From NCBI GenBank assembly GCA_003220685.1, contig QHTE01000010.1:38513-102512 (forward strand): a stretch of DNA of 64,000 bases, in the 5' to 3' direction. The stretch comes from Candidatus Rokuibacteriota bacterium (GTDB lineage Bacteria > Methylomirabilota > Methylomirabilia > Rokubacteriales > CSP1-6). The notes under the pieces are model-generated. The model saw only the letters and a program-made list of their open reading frames with translations. It had not been told where the DNA came from and did no database searches. The translations under genes were made by a program, and so were the position numbers. Positions 17,176-25,752 of this stretch are shown here, in pieces; position 1 is the first letter of the stretch, and each line of letters starts with the position of its first letter.

Positions 17176-18414
17176 TCACCGCGGCCGCGCCGCCATCTGT
17201 CCCGGATCCATCCCGTAGAAGAGCTGCGGCCCGCCGTCGCCCGGGTGCGGCCAGGGGTGCTCGCGCAGCACGCGCTCGTCGATGTCGGCCCCCCAGCCCG
17301 GCGCGTCGGTCAGCCAGATGTGGCCGTCGCGGATCGCCGGCGGGCGCGTGACGAGCGGCCCTTTCCACGGCACGTCGTCGATGTCGATCTCCATGATGCG
17401 CACGTTCGGGAGCACGGCGCAGAGGTGGAGCGAATGCAGGTCGGCCAGGTGGCTGTAGTAGTTGTGCGGGGCGATGTTGATCTCGCACGCCTCCGCCAGC
17501 CGCCCGATCTGGACCGACTGCGAGAAGCCGTTCCACGGCACGTCGATGATCGCCACGTCGACCGCGTGGCGCTCGAGGAACGGCCGGTACTGCCGCAACG
17601 TCACCAGGCTCTCGCACGACGCGAGCCGCGTCGACGTCGACTGCTTGATCTGGAGCAGCGCGTCCGGATCCCAGTTGTCGTACTCCACCCACTGCATGTC
17701 GTACTTCTCGAGCAGCTTGGCGATGCGCAGCACGCCCTCGGTGCGGAAGTTGTAGTTCAGGTCGAGGCAGAGGCCCACCTTCGGGCCGACCGCTTCGCGA
17801 AAGGTGCCGATCAGGCGATCGATCGCGTCGAGAATCTCGACGCTCGGCGCGCCGTCGGTCGTGTTGATGCCGCTGGCGAAACCCGGAAAGTAGACGGTCG
17901 CCGGATCGCCCGGGATCACCATATTGGTCTTGAGCGCGGTGAAGCCGCGCTTCACTACCTCGCGCCCGAGCGCGGCGATGTCGTCGTAGGTCCGGAGCGG
18001 CGGCGTCCCGAGGAAGCTCCCCATGCGCGCCCGTGTCGTGCCGCAGTGCGACCAGTAGAGACGCATGCGATCGCGCATCGGCCCGCCGAACAGCTCGTAG
18101 ACCGGCACGCCGAGCGCCTTGGCCTTGATGTCCCACAGCGCCAGCTCGATGCCGGCCATCGCCTTGTGCGAGACGCCGCCGTAATTCTGGCGCATCCGCC
18201 GCAGCATGTCCCAGTAGAGGCGCTCGACGGGCCGCGGGTCCTGCCCGATCAAGAGGTCGGCCACGTCGCGCACGGAGCCCGCGATGCCGTGCGGGCTCCG
18301 GTTGTCGCTGCACTCGCCCCAGCCCACCAGCCCGTCGTCGGTCTCGATGCGCACGAACGTCCACGGCCGCCAGCCGCCGTCGCAATGAAGCGCTTCGACC
18401 CTCGCGATCTTCAT
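17176..18414 (-). CDS. Mandelate racemase/muconate lactonizing enzyme family protein
   Basis: A 412-residue enolase-superfamily enzyme. The capping domain has WRPWTFVRIETDDGLVGWGE; the barrel carries a likely acid/base Lys in TALKTNMV, metal ligands in CLDLNYNF (Asp), WVEYDNWDP (Glu) and CESLVT (Glu), and a late His in NIAPHNYYSHL. Such enzymes abstract a proton alpha to a carboxylate to form a Mg-stabilised enolate, often dehydrating sugar acids. The Glu-Asp/His pattern fits the galactonate or mannonate dehydratase side, not mandelate racemase itself. It lies 7 bp from the LLM oxidoreductase gene and near a sugar-type ABC importer, supporting sugar-acid catabolism. Confidence 0.82.
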   Translation of the reverse strand: MKIARVEALHCDGGWRPWTFVRIETDDGLVGWGECSDNRSPHGIAGSVRDVADLLIGQDPRPVERLYWDMLRRMRQNYGGVSHKAMAGIELALWDIKAKALGVPVYELFGGPMRDRMRLYWSHCGTTRARMGSFLGTPPLRTYDDIAALGREVVKRGFTALKTNMVIPGDPATVYFPGFASGINTTDGAPSVEILDAIDRLIGTFREAVGPKVGLCLDLNYNFRTEGVLRIAKLLEKYDMQWVEYDNWDPDALLQIKQSTSTRLASCESLVTLRQYRPFLERHAVDVAIIDVPWNGFSQSVQIGRLAEACEINIAPHNYYSHLADLHSLHLCAVLPNVRIMEIDIDDVPWKGPLVTRPPAIRDGHIWLTDAPGWGADIDERVLREHPWPHPGDGGPQLFYGMDPGQMAARPR

Positions 18415-18421
18415 GGCCGCC

Positions 18422-19279
18422 TCACGCCGCCGGCAGGCCGAGCGCCCGCCCGGTGTCGGCGGCGAAGCGCTCGAGCGCCGCGGCGTCCATCTCCGGACGC
18501 GGTCGCAAGATGAGGCGATCGACGCCGGCCGCCGCGTAGGCGTCGAGGGTCGCCTTGTCCGGCACGTCGTAGCCCGGCGGCGTCACGCTGATCTCGAGCC
18601 GGCCCAGCTCGGCCGGGCGCGAGTGCTTCTTGGCGGTGTCGCGCAGCGCGGCGAGCACCTTCTGCGTCTCGTCCACGCTCATGCCGAAACCGTACCAGCC
18701 GTGGCCCTGCGTCACCGCGCGGCGGTACGCCGGCGGGGTGCGTCCGCCGACGACGATCGGTATCGGCGTCTGCACCGGACGCGGCATCGCCTGCACGCCG
18801 TCGAACGACACGTACGGGCCGCGATACGACGGCTTGGGCTGCGTCCACACCGCGCGCATCGCCGCCAGATAGTCGTCGGCCACGCGACCGCGCTCGGCGA
18901 AGGGCGCGCCGACCGAGCGCATCTCGGGCTCGCACCAGCCCACGCCGAGCCCGAAGATGAGTCGGCCGTTCGAGAGCACGTCGAGCGAGGCGAGCTGCTT
19001 GGCGAGCACGAGCGCCTGGCGCTGCGGCAGGATGATCACGCCGGTGGCCAGCCGAATACGTGTGGTGTGCGCGGCGAGGAAGCTCAGCGATACGATCGGA
19101 TCGAGCAGCCGCATGTCCGGCGCCATCGGCCGGCCGGCCACCGGCGGGTCGGGCAGCACGACGTGGTCGGCCACCCAGAGCGATTCGAATCCCGCCGCGT
19201 CCGCCGCCCAGCCGATGCGCGCGGCGGCGTCGGGGTAGCCGCAGGTGTGCAGGTTGACGGAGTGCAGTCCGAATTTCAT
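18422..19279 (-). CDS. LLM-class flavin-dependent oxidoreductase
   Basis: A 285-residue bacterial-luciferase-like protein, F420- or FMN-dependent by family. It begins MKFGLHSVNLHTCGYPDAAA and has ESLWVADHVVLP, RIRLATGVIILPQRQALVLAKQLASLD and GRLIFGLGVGWCEPEMR, the standard barrel motifs. C-terminal PIPIVVGGRTPPAYRRAV is the phosphate-binding end. Function cannot be read from sequence. It precedes the enolase-family gene in one transcription unit. One of four LLM proteins in this window, a paralogue-rich pattern typical of the inferred host group. Confidence 0.84.
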   Translation of the reverse strand: MKFGLHSVNLHTCGYPDAAARIGWAADAAGFESLWVADHVVLPDPPVAGRPMAPDMRLLDPIVSLSFLAAHTTRIRLATGVIILPQRQALVLAKQLASLDVLSNGRLIFGLGVGWCEPEMRSVGAPFAERGRVADDYLAAMRAVWTQPKPSYRGPYVSFDGVQAMPRPVQTPIPIVVGGRTPPAYRRAVTQGHGWYGFGMSVDETQKVLAALRDTAKKHSRPAELGRLEISVTPPGYDVPDKATLDAYAAAGVDRLILRPRPEMDAAALERFAADTGRALGLPAA

Positions 19280-19387
19280 CGCCTGTCCTTTCTATCGCGC
19301 CGCCTCGTCACGCGTCGCGCGTGGCCCGTCGCGGGCGGGACGTAGTCTATCAGGAGGCGGTCTCAGAAGGTGGCGCTGCAACAGTGG

Positions 19388-19843
19388 TCATCGCGACGCA
19401 CTGTCGGCCACGAACGTCACTGGATCGTCTGCCCTGGGAACCGTGATCAGGTGATAGGGCTGAGTCAGCACCTGCATCTGCATGGACGACGGGTCGGGCC
19501 GCCTGGTCCGATAATGAATCGCGAGGCCCGCGTCGGTCCGCTCGATCTGCGTGACCTCGATCGCGTAGCCCCCGGTCGGGCGCTGGCCCATGAAGAGCGC
19601 GACGACCATGTCGCGGGAGAAGTCGACCGACGGCGGCGGGGGAGGCGGGATCTGTGTCCGCACGTGGCGGCTCCAGAGCGCGGCCCAGTCGTTCTGGCTG
19701 CGAACGACGATCTGGGTCGGCTGATCGACCCCGCTGACGGGCCCCTTCGCCAGGGTCGAAAAAGGCACCGTTCCCGCGACGGCCGCGCAGGCGCTGAACG
19801 AAGCGAGCAGCAGCAGGAAGCTCGCGACGCGGCGCATTCTCAT
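19388..19843 (-). CDS. Exported PrcB-like domain protein
   Basis: A 151-residue protein. The start is either of two close ATGs at 19843 and 19837; a signal peptide (RRVASFLLLLASFSACAAVAG) follows, with a weak lipobox at ASFSAC. The mature part holds QIVVRSQNDWAALWSRHV, FSRDMVVALFMGQRPTGGYAIEVTQIER and IHYRTRRPDPSS, closely matching the C-terminal domain of protease-complex subunit PrcB, a small beta-rich domain also found alone in lipoproteins. Its start overlaps the permease stop by four bases, so it is the last gene of the ABC importer operon. Its role in the importer is unknown. Confidence 0.7.
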   Translation of the reverse strand: MRMRRVASFLLLLASFSACAAVAGTVPFSTLAKGPVSGVDQPTQIVVRSQNDWAALWSRHVRTQIPPPPPPSVDFSRDMVVALFMGQRPTGGYAIEVTQIERTDAGLAIHYRTRRPDPSSMQMQVLTQPYHLITVPRADDPVTFVADSASR

Positions 19844-20661
19844 CCCTTCACCGCGCCTGCCGTCAGGCCCTGCACCATGTATTTGTGCAGATAGATATAG
19901 ACCACGATCACCGGCAGCGACGCCAGCGCGGCCGCCGCCATCAGCTGCCCCCAGAACGCGAAGTCGGACACGACGAACTCCGACAGCCCGACGGGCAAGG
20001 TTTTCAAGCTGTCGTCGGCGATGAAGATCAAGGCGTAGAGGAACTCGTTCCAGGACAGCGTGAAGCAGAACAGGCCCGCGGCCAGGAGGCCCGGCGCGGC
20101 CAGCGGCAGCACCACGCGGACCATCGCCTGCAGCCGCGTGGCGCCGTCGACGAGCGCCGCCTCCTCGAGCTCGCGCGGGATCGAGCGGAAGAACCCCATC
20201 AAGAGCCACGTCACGAACGGGACGAGGAAGGTCGGGTACGCCAGGATCAAGGTACCCAGCGAGTTCGTGTAGCCCAGGCCGATGAAGGTCCGGTAGAGCG
20301 GGATGAACATCAGCCCGGGCGGCACGAGATAGGTGATGAGGACGATGGCGCCGAAGGTCCGGCGCCCGGGAAACGAGAGGCGCGTCAGCGAATAGGCGCC
20401 GGCGGTGCCGATGGCGAGCGAGAGCACGGTGCTCGCGAGGGCGGTGACGGCGCTGTTGCGGATCCACAGCGCGAAGCGGCTCTCCTCGAAGAGGTAGACG
20501 TAGTTGTCGATCGTGAACGGCCGCGGCACGTAGACGCTCTCGGAGAGGAGGATCTGGCGGCCGGTCTTGAACGAGGTCGCGACGATCCAGTACATGGGCA
20601 CGAAGACGATGGCGAGGATGAGCGCCAGCACGGTCCAGCGCGCGAGCGTGGCGCCGCGCAT
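19840..20661 (-). CDS. Carbohydrate ABC transporter permease (MalG-type)
   Basis: A 273-residue inner-membrane protein, ATG at 20661. Six membrane segments; the EAA loop appears as ELEEAALVDGATRLQAMVRVVLPLAAPG, the site that contacts the ATPase. N-terminal IVFVPMYWIVATSFKTGRQI is typical of MalG/CUT1 permeases. It ends 4 bp into the PrcB-like gene and begins 2 bp after the MalF-type gene. Together with that gene and the binding protein it would form a sugar importer; no ATP-binding subunit is encoded nearby, so it may share a general MsmX/UgpC-type ATPase. Confidence 0.9.
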   Translation of the reverse strand: MRGATLARWTVLALILAIVFVPMYWIVATSFKTGRQILLSESVYVPRPFTIDNYVYLFEESRFALWIRNSAVTALASTVLSLAIGTAGAYSLTRLSFPGRRTFGAIVLITYLVPPGLMFIPLYRTFIGLGYTNSLGTLILAYPTFLVPFVTWLLMGFFRSIPRELEEAALVDGATRLQAMVRVVLPLAAPGLLAAGLFCFTLSWNEFLYALIFIADDSLKTLPVGLSEFVVSDFAFWGQLMAAAALASLPVIVVYIYLHKYMVQGLTAGAVKG

Positions 20662-20663
20662 CG

Positions 20664-21548
20664 TCACTCCTCCTCGCGGTGCAGATACCGCACGACCGCC
20701 ACGATGAGCAGCGCCACCAGCGGGAGCGAGGCCATCGAGGCGGCCATGGACAGGCCCCAGCGCTGCGACATGATGCCGAGCTCGTAGCTGTAGGTGGCGA
20801 AGATGTGCGTGGCCGCCCCTGGCCCGCCGCGGGTCATGATGTACACGATGTTGAAGTCGTTCAGGGTGACGATCGTGCTGAGCAGGGTCACGACCGCGAC
20901 CACGCCCTTGATGCTGGGCAAGGTGATGCGCCAGAACTTCTCCCAGCTCCCGGCGCCGTCCACCGCGGCGGCGTCGTAGAGCTCCTGCGGCACCGTCTGC
21001 ATGGCGGCCAGGAACGACACGCCGAAGAACGGAAAGCCGCGCCAGACGTTGGCGGTGATGACCGACGCCATGGCCAGGGTGGGATCGCCCAGCCAGTGCA
21101 CGCCGCCCGTCACCGCCCCGACGTCGATCAGCGCTACGTTGATGAGGCCGCGGAAGAGGTCCATCAGCCACTTCCACGTGAGCGCGATGACCACGGTGGG
21201 GATCACCCACGGCAAGAGCAGGATGCCGCGGACGAACTGGTTGCCGCGCACGACGTTGTGCAGCGCCAGCGCCATGGCCATGCCGACCACGAGCTTCACC
21301 GCAATCGAGCCGACCGTGAAGGCGGCGCTGTTCCAGGCGACGATGCGAAAGCGCCCGCTCTCGAGGAGCGCCTCGTAGTTCCGGAGCCCCACGAAATGCG
21401 CGGGGTAGCCCACGGTCTTCTCGGTGAGGCTCAGGTAGATCGCCGAGAGGAAGGGGTACGCGACGAGCGCGCCGAGGAAGATCGCGACGGGAGCGATGAG
21501 GGCGTAGCCCAGCAGTCGCTCCCGGCGGCGATCGGTCAGCACATTCAC
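20664..21548 (-). CDS. Carbohydrate ABC transporter permease (MalF-type)
   Basis: A 294-residue inner-membrane protein. The GTG start at 21548 overlaps the binding-protein stop (GTGA), and the open frame upstream of it is antisense shadow. Segments GYALIAPVAIFLGALVAYPF and VRGILLLPWVIPTVVIAL are transmembrane; the EAA motif reads ELYDAAAVDGAGSWEKFWRITLPSIKG. It pairs with the MalG-type permease in a CUT1-like importer. Substrate not determinable, but the neighbouring sugar-acid-type enolase enzyme suggests an oligosaccharide or sugar derivative. Confidence 0.9.
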   Translation of the reverse strand: MNVLTDRRRERLLGYALIAPVAIFLGALVAYPFLSAIYLSLTEKTVGYPAHFVGLRNYEALLESGRFRIVAWNSAAFTVGSIAVKLVVGMAMALALHNVVRGNQFVRGILLLPWVIPTVVIALTWKWLMDLFRGLINVALIDVGAVTGGVHWLGDPTLAMASVITANVWRGFPFFGVSFLAAMQTVPQELYDAAAVDGAGSWEKFWRITLPSIKGVVAVVTLLSTIVTLNDFNIVYIMTRGGPGAATHIFATYSYELGIMSQRWGLSMAASMASLPLVALLIVAVVRYLHREEE

Positions 21549-22840
21549 TTCACCGGGAGGCGGTCGTAGATCTCCTTCATCCGCTTGTTGGCCTCGTCGA
21601 TCGCGGCCTCGGGCGTCACCTTGTCGACGATGACGCGCGTGATCATGTCCGTGAGCACGTTGCCCGAGACCACCTCCGCCGCCGCCGGCGTCGTCGGGCC
21701 CGGCCAGCCCACCGGATGGCCCTGCTTCACCGTCTCGACGACGATCTTGCCGGTGGGCGTGTTCCAGTACGGATCGTCGAGCGGCTTGGCAAAGAGCGGC
21801 ACCATCTGGCGGAACGAGCCCTGCATGTACTTCACGAAGTTCTCGCGGGCCATCACGCACCCGATGAGCGCCTTGGCCTCCTTCTGCGACTTGCCGTCCG
21901 TCGGTACCGCCCAGTTCATCACGAAGGTGAGCGCGAGGTTGCGCCCCGCCGGACCCTTGGGCATGACCTTGATGGCCGTGTCCTTGAGGAGCGGGTGCTG
22001 GGTCGACTCTTCCTGATAGAGGATGCTCGGCCCGTTCGGCGTGAACGTGATCTTGCCGGCCATGAACGCTTCGTTGTTGGTCGCGCCGGACCACGAGAGA
22101 TAGTCGAAGGCCGAGGTCTTGTCCGCGAGATACGCGCGCGTCACGACACGGAGCGCCTCCACCCCGGCCGCCTTCGGGATGCCCGTGAACTTCCCGCTCT
22201 TGTCCACCCACGCCGCACCGTAGCTCCAGAGCAGGCTCATCGCCGGGTCGTAGCCGTCGCCGGTGCGATTCCACGGAAAGCCATTGGGATATTCCTGCAC
22301 CCCGGCCTTCTTGACCTTCTCGGAGACCTTCTGGATGTCCTCCCACGTATCGGGCGGCTCGGCACCGACCTTGGTGAGGATGTCGGGTCGATAGAAGAGG
22401 ACGAGCGGGATCGCGTAGTGGGGCACCGCGTTGTACTTCCCGCCGAACTTCACCGCGCCGTCGGCGTTGGGCAGGATGGCCCCGAGCTCCTTCGTGGCCG
22501 CCGCCACCACGTCCGACACGTCGGCGAGCCGTCCGAGGTTCGCCAAGCGCGCCGGCCCGACGGCGTCGAGCTCCGCGATGTCCGGCAGGGTCTTCGACTC
22601 GATGGCCGCGGTGAACTTCGTCCACATGTCGTCGAAGGTGTAGGTCTGGATCGCGAGCTCGAGACCGGCCTTCTTGGCGCACTCCTGCGCGTTCGCGTCG
22701 AGAATCTTGTCCGCGGGCGGAATGTACGTCTTGAGCCGCCAGAGGCTCAGCTTGCCCGCCGCGGCCGGAGGCCTGGGCAGCGGCACGAGGACAGCGGTCA
22801 ACGCGACCAGGACGGCGAGCTTCTTTGCCAGCGTCCCCAT
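21545..22840 (-). CDS. Extracellular solute-binding protein, family 1 (sugar type)
   Basis: A 431-residue periplasmic protein with signal peptide MGTLAKKLAVLVALTAVLVP and cleavage near PPAAAG. It has the family-1 binding pattern: FDDMWTKFTAAIESKTLPDI, YAIPLVLFYRPDILTKVGAE, WEDIQKVSEKVKKAG and KITFTPNGPSILYQEES. It delivers substrate to the two downstream permeases, with which it forms an overlapping operon (stop and start share bases). A perfect palindrome lies 27 bp upstream of its start, in the divergent region shared with the amidohydrolase gene, and could be the operator for both. Confidence 0.9.
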   Translation of the reverse strand: MGTLAKKLAVLVALTAVLVPLPRPPAAAGKLSLWRLKTYIPPADKILDANAQECAKKAGLELAIQTYTFDDMWTKFTAAIESKTLPDIAELDAVGPARLANLGRLADVSDVVAAATKELGAILPNADGAVKFGGKYNAVPHYAIPLVLFYRPDILTKVGAEPPDTWEDIQKVSEKVKKAGVQEYPNGFPWNRTGDGYDPAMSLLWSYGAAWVDKSGKFTGIPKAAGVEALRVVTRAYLADKTSAFDYLSWSGATNNEAFMAGKITFTPNGPSILYQEESTQHPLLKDTAIKVMPKGPAGRNLALTFVMNWAVPTDGKSQKEAKALIGCVMARENFVKYMQGSFRQMVPLFAKPLDDPYWNTPTGKIVVETVKQGHPVGWPGPTTPAAAEVVSGNVLTDMITRVIVDKVTPEAAIDEANKRMKEIYDRLPVK

Positions 22841-22866
22841 GAGCTCCTCCTCTGATATCGTGCGTA

Positions 22867-22886
22867 CGCTGTCAGCCGTGACAGCG
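22867..22886. promoter_or_regulatory. Perfect 8-bp palindrome with 4-bp spacer in a divergent promoter region
   Basis: CGCTGTCA-GCCG-TGACAGCG lies between the leftward sugar-binding-protein gene (start 22840) and the rightward amidohydrolase gene (start 22944). Spacing and symmetry fit a dimeric repressor site. The internal 12-mer CTGTCAGCCGTG recurs at 24342-24353, over the start of the MFS gene. No regulator gene is adjacent, so the binding protein is unknown. Confidence 0.5.
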
Positions 22887-22943
22887 GTCGCCCACGTCTA
22901 GCAGCGAGGTCACGAAGGTGTCAAGACCAAAAGGGGGCGCGTC

Positions 22944-23942
22944 GTGCGCACGATCGACGTCCACGCTCACCTGATGCCGCAGTGCCTGTGGCGCGCCGTC
23001 GACGCCGGGGACACCTGGTACGGGACGCGCTTCGAGCCGGGGCCCGGCCTCGGGGCCACGGTGACGAACGGACGGCGCAGCCGCGTGGCGAACGCCAAGG
23101 TGCGCTTCACGCCCGAGGAGCGCCTGCGCGACATGGACCACCAGGGCATCGACACCCAGGTCGTCTCGATCCACACGCCCCTCTTCGGCTACGATCTCGA
23201 GCCCGCACAGGGGCGGCGGCTCGCGCGCGACGTCAACGACGAGATCGCCGCCATGACCCGCCACTGGCCTCGGCGCTTCGCGGGGCTCGCCACCTTGCCG
23301 CTCCAGGACGTCGGCGCGGCGATCGACGAGCTCGACCGCGCGGTGAACGTGCTCGGTCTCAAGGGCACCGAGCTCGACACGGTGGTGAACGGCGCCGGCT
23401 GGGACGAGCCGCGGTTTCGACCGCTGTTCGAGGCCGCCGAGGCGATGGGCGCCGTGCTCTTCTTTCACCCGCAGCCCCAGCACAACTTGCTCTTCAAGGA
23501 GACGGACCGCTTCGGCCTCGCCAACAATCTGGGCGTCATCGTCGAGGACGCGCTGGTCGTCGCGACGCTCATCTTCGGCGGGGTGCTCGACGCGTGCCCC
23601 GATCTGAAGATCTGCATCGCGCACGGCGGTGGGCCGGCCTGCTTCGGCATGGGTCGGCTCGATCGCGGCTGGCGGGTTCGCTCCGAGGCTCGTCGGAACA
23701 TCCAGACGCCGCCGAGCTCGTACCAGCGCCGTCTCTTCTACGACTGCGTCACCCACAGCGAGGCCGGGCTGCGGCTCCTGCTCGACCAGGTCGGCGCCGA
23801 CCGCGTCGTCCTCGGCAGCGATTGGCCGTTCGTTGCCTGGCATCCCTCGCCCGTCGCGTGGGTGCAGGCCCTGCCGTACCTGAGCCAGGAGGACAAGGAC
23901 AAGATCCTCTGGCTCAATCTGGAAAAGCTGCTCGGCCTCTAA
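22944..23942 (+). CDS. Amidohydrolase-2 family metal-dependent hydrolase/decarboxylase
   Basis: A 332-residue TIM-barrel protein of the amidohydrolase-2 (ACMSD-like) group. The metal motif VHAHL sits in the first strand (residues 5-9). Further ligand regions are FFHPQPQHNLL, CIAHGGGPACF and LGSDWPF (the conserved late Asp). Members decarboxylate or hydrolyse aromatic and related acids such as gamma-resorcylate or aminocarboxymuconate semialdehyde. Divergently transcribed from the sugar importer, with a palindrome between. A hairpin 87 bp after the stop probably ends the transcript. Confidence 0.87.
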   Translation: MRTIDVHAHLMPQCLWRAVDAGDTWYGTRFEPGPGLGATVTNGRRSRVANAKVRFTPEERLRDMDHQGIDTQVVSIHTPLFGYDLEPAQGRRLARDVNDEIAAMTRHWPRRFAGLATLPLQDVGAAIDELDRAVNVLGLKGTELDTVVNGAGWDEPRFRPLFEAAEAMGAVLFFHPQPQHNLLFKETDRFGLANNLGVIVEDALVVATLIFGGVLDACPDLKICIAHGGGPACFGMGRLDRGWRVRSEARRNIQTPPSSYQRRLFYDCVTHSEAGLRLLLDQVGADRVVLGSDWPFVAWHPSPVAWVQALPYLSQEDKDKILWLNLEKLLGL

Positions 23943-24028
23943 CGCGTCGCCTGATCGGAAGGATGGCGGGTCGTACGTCGAGCTGGAGACCCGGCCCGGC
24001 GGCCTGGATCTCCAGCTCTTTATGTAAT

Positions 24029-24056
24029 GCGCCCGGCGTCGCGACGAACCGGGCGC
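24029..24056 (+). terminator. Probable rho-independent terminator after the amidohydrolase gene
   Basis: GCGCCCGG (24029-24036) and CCGGGCGC (24049-24056) are perfect 8-bp arms with a 12-nt loop, followed by TCTGTTT. The position, 87 bp after the stop at 23942, fits termination of that gene. Confidence 0.55.
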
Positions 24057-24060
24057 TCTG

Positions 24061-24297
24061 TTTCCTCGGTCGAAACGTCAGCGACGGGACGGCTGGCGCT
24101 CGATGCGTTCTACGTCCTCGCGGTTCTCGTGCCGCTCCTCGCGCCGGTCGTCCTGCCGCTCACCGCTATTCATGTCGTGCTTCCGATCGCCCTGGTGGTG
24201 TCCCATCCGATCGCCGTCCCGACGGCGGCGCTCTTCGGCGTTTCTCGCCCCCGTCCTCCGCGACGTCGCGAACTGGTTTCTCGGGTTCTTTCGCTGA
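24061..24297 (+). pseudogene. Possible small membrane protein with a frameshift
   Basis: One frame gives a hydrophobic run, ALDAFYVLAVLVPLLAPVVL followed by IALVVSHPIAVPTAALFG, then degenerates. Another frame, joined at about 24240, gives FLAPVLRDVANWFLGFFR and a stop at 24297. Together they read as a small protein with two membrane segments; a one-base shift would restore it. No clean start codon or ribosome-binding site is evident, and the region follows a terminator, so the call is tentative. Confidence 0.33.
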
Positions 24298-24315
24298 CGC
24301 GCTAGCCGCCGCGCG

Positions 24316-24344
24316 TTGACAGACCGTCGACGGGGCGGTATCTG
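24316..24344 (+). promoter_or_regulatory. Sigma-70-like promoter for the MFS gene, probably leaderless
   Basis: TTGACA at 24316-24321, a 17-bp spacer, and TATCTG at 24339-24344. The GTG start of the MFS gene is at 24351, only 7 bp past the -10 box, so transcription would begin at or next to the start codon, giving a leaderless message. No Shine-Dalgarno is present, consistent with that. Confidence 0.55.
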
Positions 24345-24350
24345 TCAGCC

Positions 24351-25730
24351 GTGCAAGCCGGCTCCTGGGCGGCGTTACGTCAGCCGCCGCACGTCTTCTC
24401 CGCGGTCGTCGTCGTCCTGAGCATCCTCGGGCCCGCGTTCAGCACGTTCATCACCGCGACGGTGCTGCCCACGGCCATCGCCGAGATCGGTGGGCTCGCG
24501 ATCTACGCGTGGGCCTCGACCGCGTACGCCGTCGGCTCGATCCTGGGCAGCGCCGGAAGCTCCGTGGCCGTGCTCCGGATTGGGATCCGACGCGCGGTCG
24601 TGCTCGCGGTCGCCGTGTTCGTCGCGGGAGCGGGCGTCTGCGCGACGGCGTCTGGCATGCCCGTGGTGGTCGCGGGTCGCGCGCTGCAGGGCCTCGGCGG
24701 CGGCATGCTGATCGCGTCGGCGCACAGCATGGTGCGCGAACTCTTCCCCGAGACCCTGTGGCAGCGCATGCTCACCACGATCTCCTGCGCCTGGGCGATC
24801 CCGGCGCTCGGCGGGCCCGTCGTGGGCGGCGTGCTCGCGGGGCTCGGCCACTGGCGCGCGGCGTTCTGGGCCATGACGCCGATCGCGGTGATCGCCGCGG
24901 CCCTCACGTGGCGCATGCTTCCCAGGTCCGAGACCCTCGACCCGAAGCCGGCGCGCGTGCCGTTCGGACGCCTCGGGCTCATCTGCGCGAGCGTGCTCTG
25001 CATCGGCGCGATCGCCAACACGCGCGCGACCGCCGCGCGCGCCGCGCTCGTCGTCGGCGCCGCGGCGGCCGTCGCGCTCATGCTGCGGCTCGACAGCCGG
25101 TCCGGCGCGCGCCTGTTCCCGACGGGCATGCTGTCGCTCGGGAGCCGGATCGGACAAGGATTCTGGATGATCTTCCTGCTCGCCATGTCGACCACCCCCG
25201 GCGGCGTCTACGTCCCGCTGCTGGTACAGGTGCTCCACGCCGTCACGCCCGCGGCCGCCGGTTATCTCTACGCGGTCCAGTCGCTGTCGTGGACGATGGG
25301 TACGATCCTGAGCGCCCAGGTGACTCCGGTTCGAGCGCGAACGGTGATCGTGCTGGGGCCGCTCCTGATGGCGACGGGCTTCGCCGGCCTCTTCTTCACG
25401 ATCGGCGCGGGCCCGGTCGCGGCCATCGCGGCCTCGCTCATGCTGGTGGGCATCGGGATCGGGACGTGCTGGGCGCACATCGGCACGGCCATCCTGTCGT
25501 CGGCGCGCCCGGACGAGGGCGGGTTGACCGCGGCGATGATCCCGAGCACTCAGCTCTTCGCGATCGCGCTCGGCGCCGCGCTGTCCGGCGTCATCGCCAA
25601 CGCCGCGGGCCTCGGCGGCGGCGCGTCGGTGGAGGCGGCGGCGCTCGCGGGCACCTGGCTCTTCGGCGGCTTCGTGGCGGCACCCCTCGCCGCCTTCGTC
25701 ATCGGCTCGCGGCTTCGTCCGGCTCGCTGA
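24351..25730 (+). CDS. MFS multidrug-type transporter
   Basis: A 459-residue inner-membrane transporter with 12-14 predicted hydrophobic segments. N-terminal FSTFITATVLPTAIAEIGGL is the DHA2-like motif D1 region; GRALQGLGGGMLIASAHSMV resembles motif C/antiporter sequences; the loop motif is SSVAVLRIGIRRAVVLA. Proton-coupled efflux of drugs or small metabolites is the family expectation. The GTG start at 24351 follows a good promoter with no leader. It converges on the ABC-2 operon, 22 bp apart, with GC-rich inverted repeats between. Confidence 0.82.
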   Translation: MQAGSWAALRQPPHVFSAVVVVLSILGPAFSTFITATVLPTAIAEIGGLAIYAWASTAYAVGSILGSAGSSVAVLRIGIRRAVVLAVAVFVAGAGVCATASGMPVVVAGRALQGLGGGMLIASAHSMVRELFPETLWQRMLTTISCAWAIPALGGPVVGGVLAGLGHWRAAFWAMTPIAVIAAALTWRMLPRSETLDPKPARVPFGRLGLICASVLCIGAIANTRATAARAALVVGAAAAVALMLRLDSRSGARLFPTGMLSLGSRIGQGFWMIFLLAMSTTPGGVYVPLLVQVLHAVTPAAAGYLYAVQSLSWTMGTILSAQVTPVRARTVIVLGPLLMATGFAGLFFTIGAGPVAAIAASLMLVGIGIGTCWAHIGTAILSSARPDEGGLTAAMIPSTQLFAIALGAALSGVIANAAGLGGGASVEAAALAGTWLFGGFVAAPLAAFVIGSRLRPAR

Positions 25731-25752
25731 GCCGCACCGCCGCCTCGCGGCG

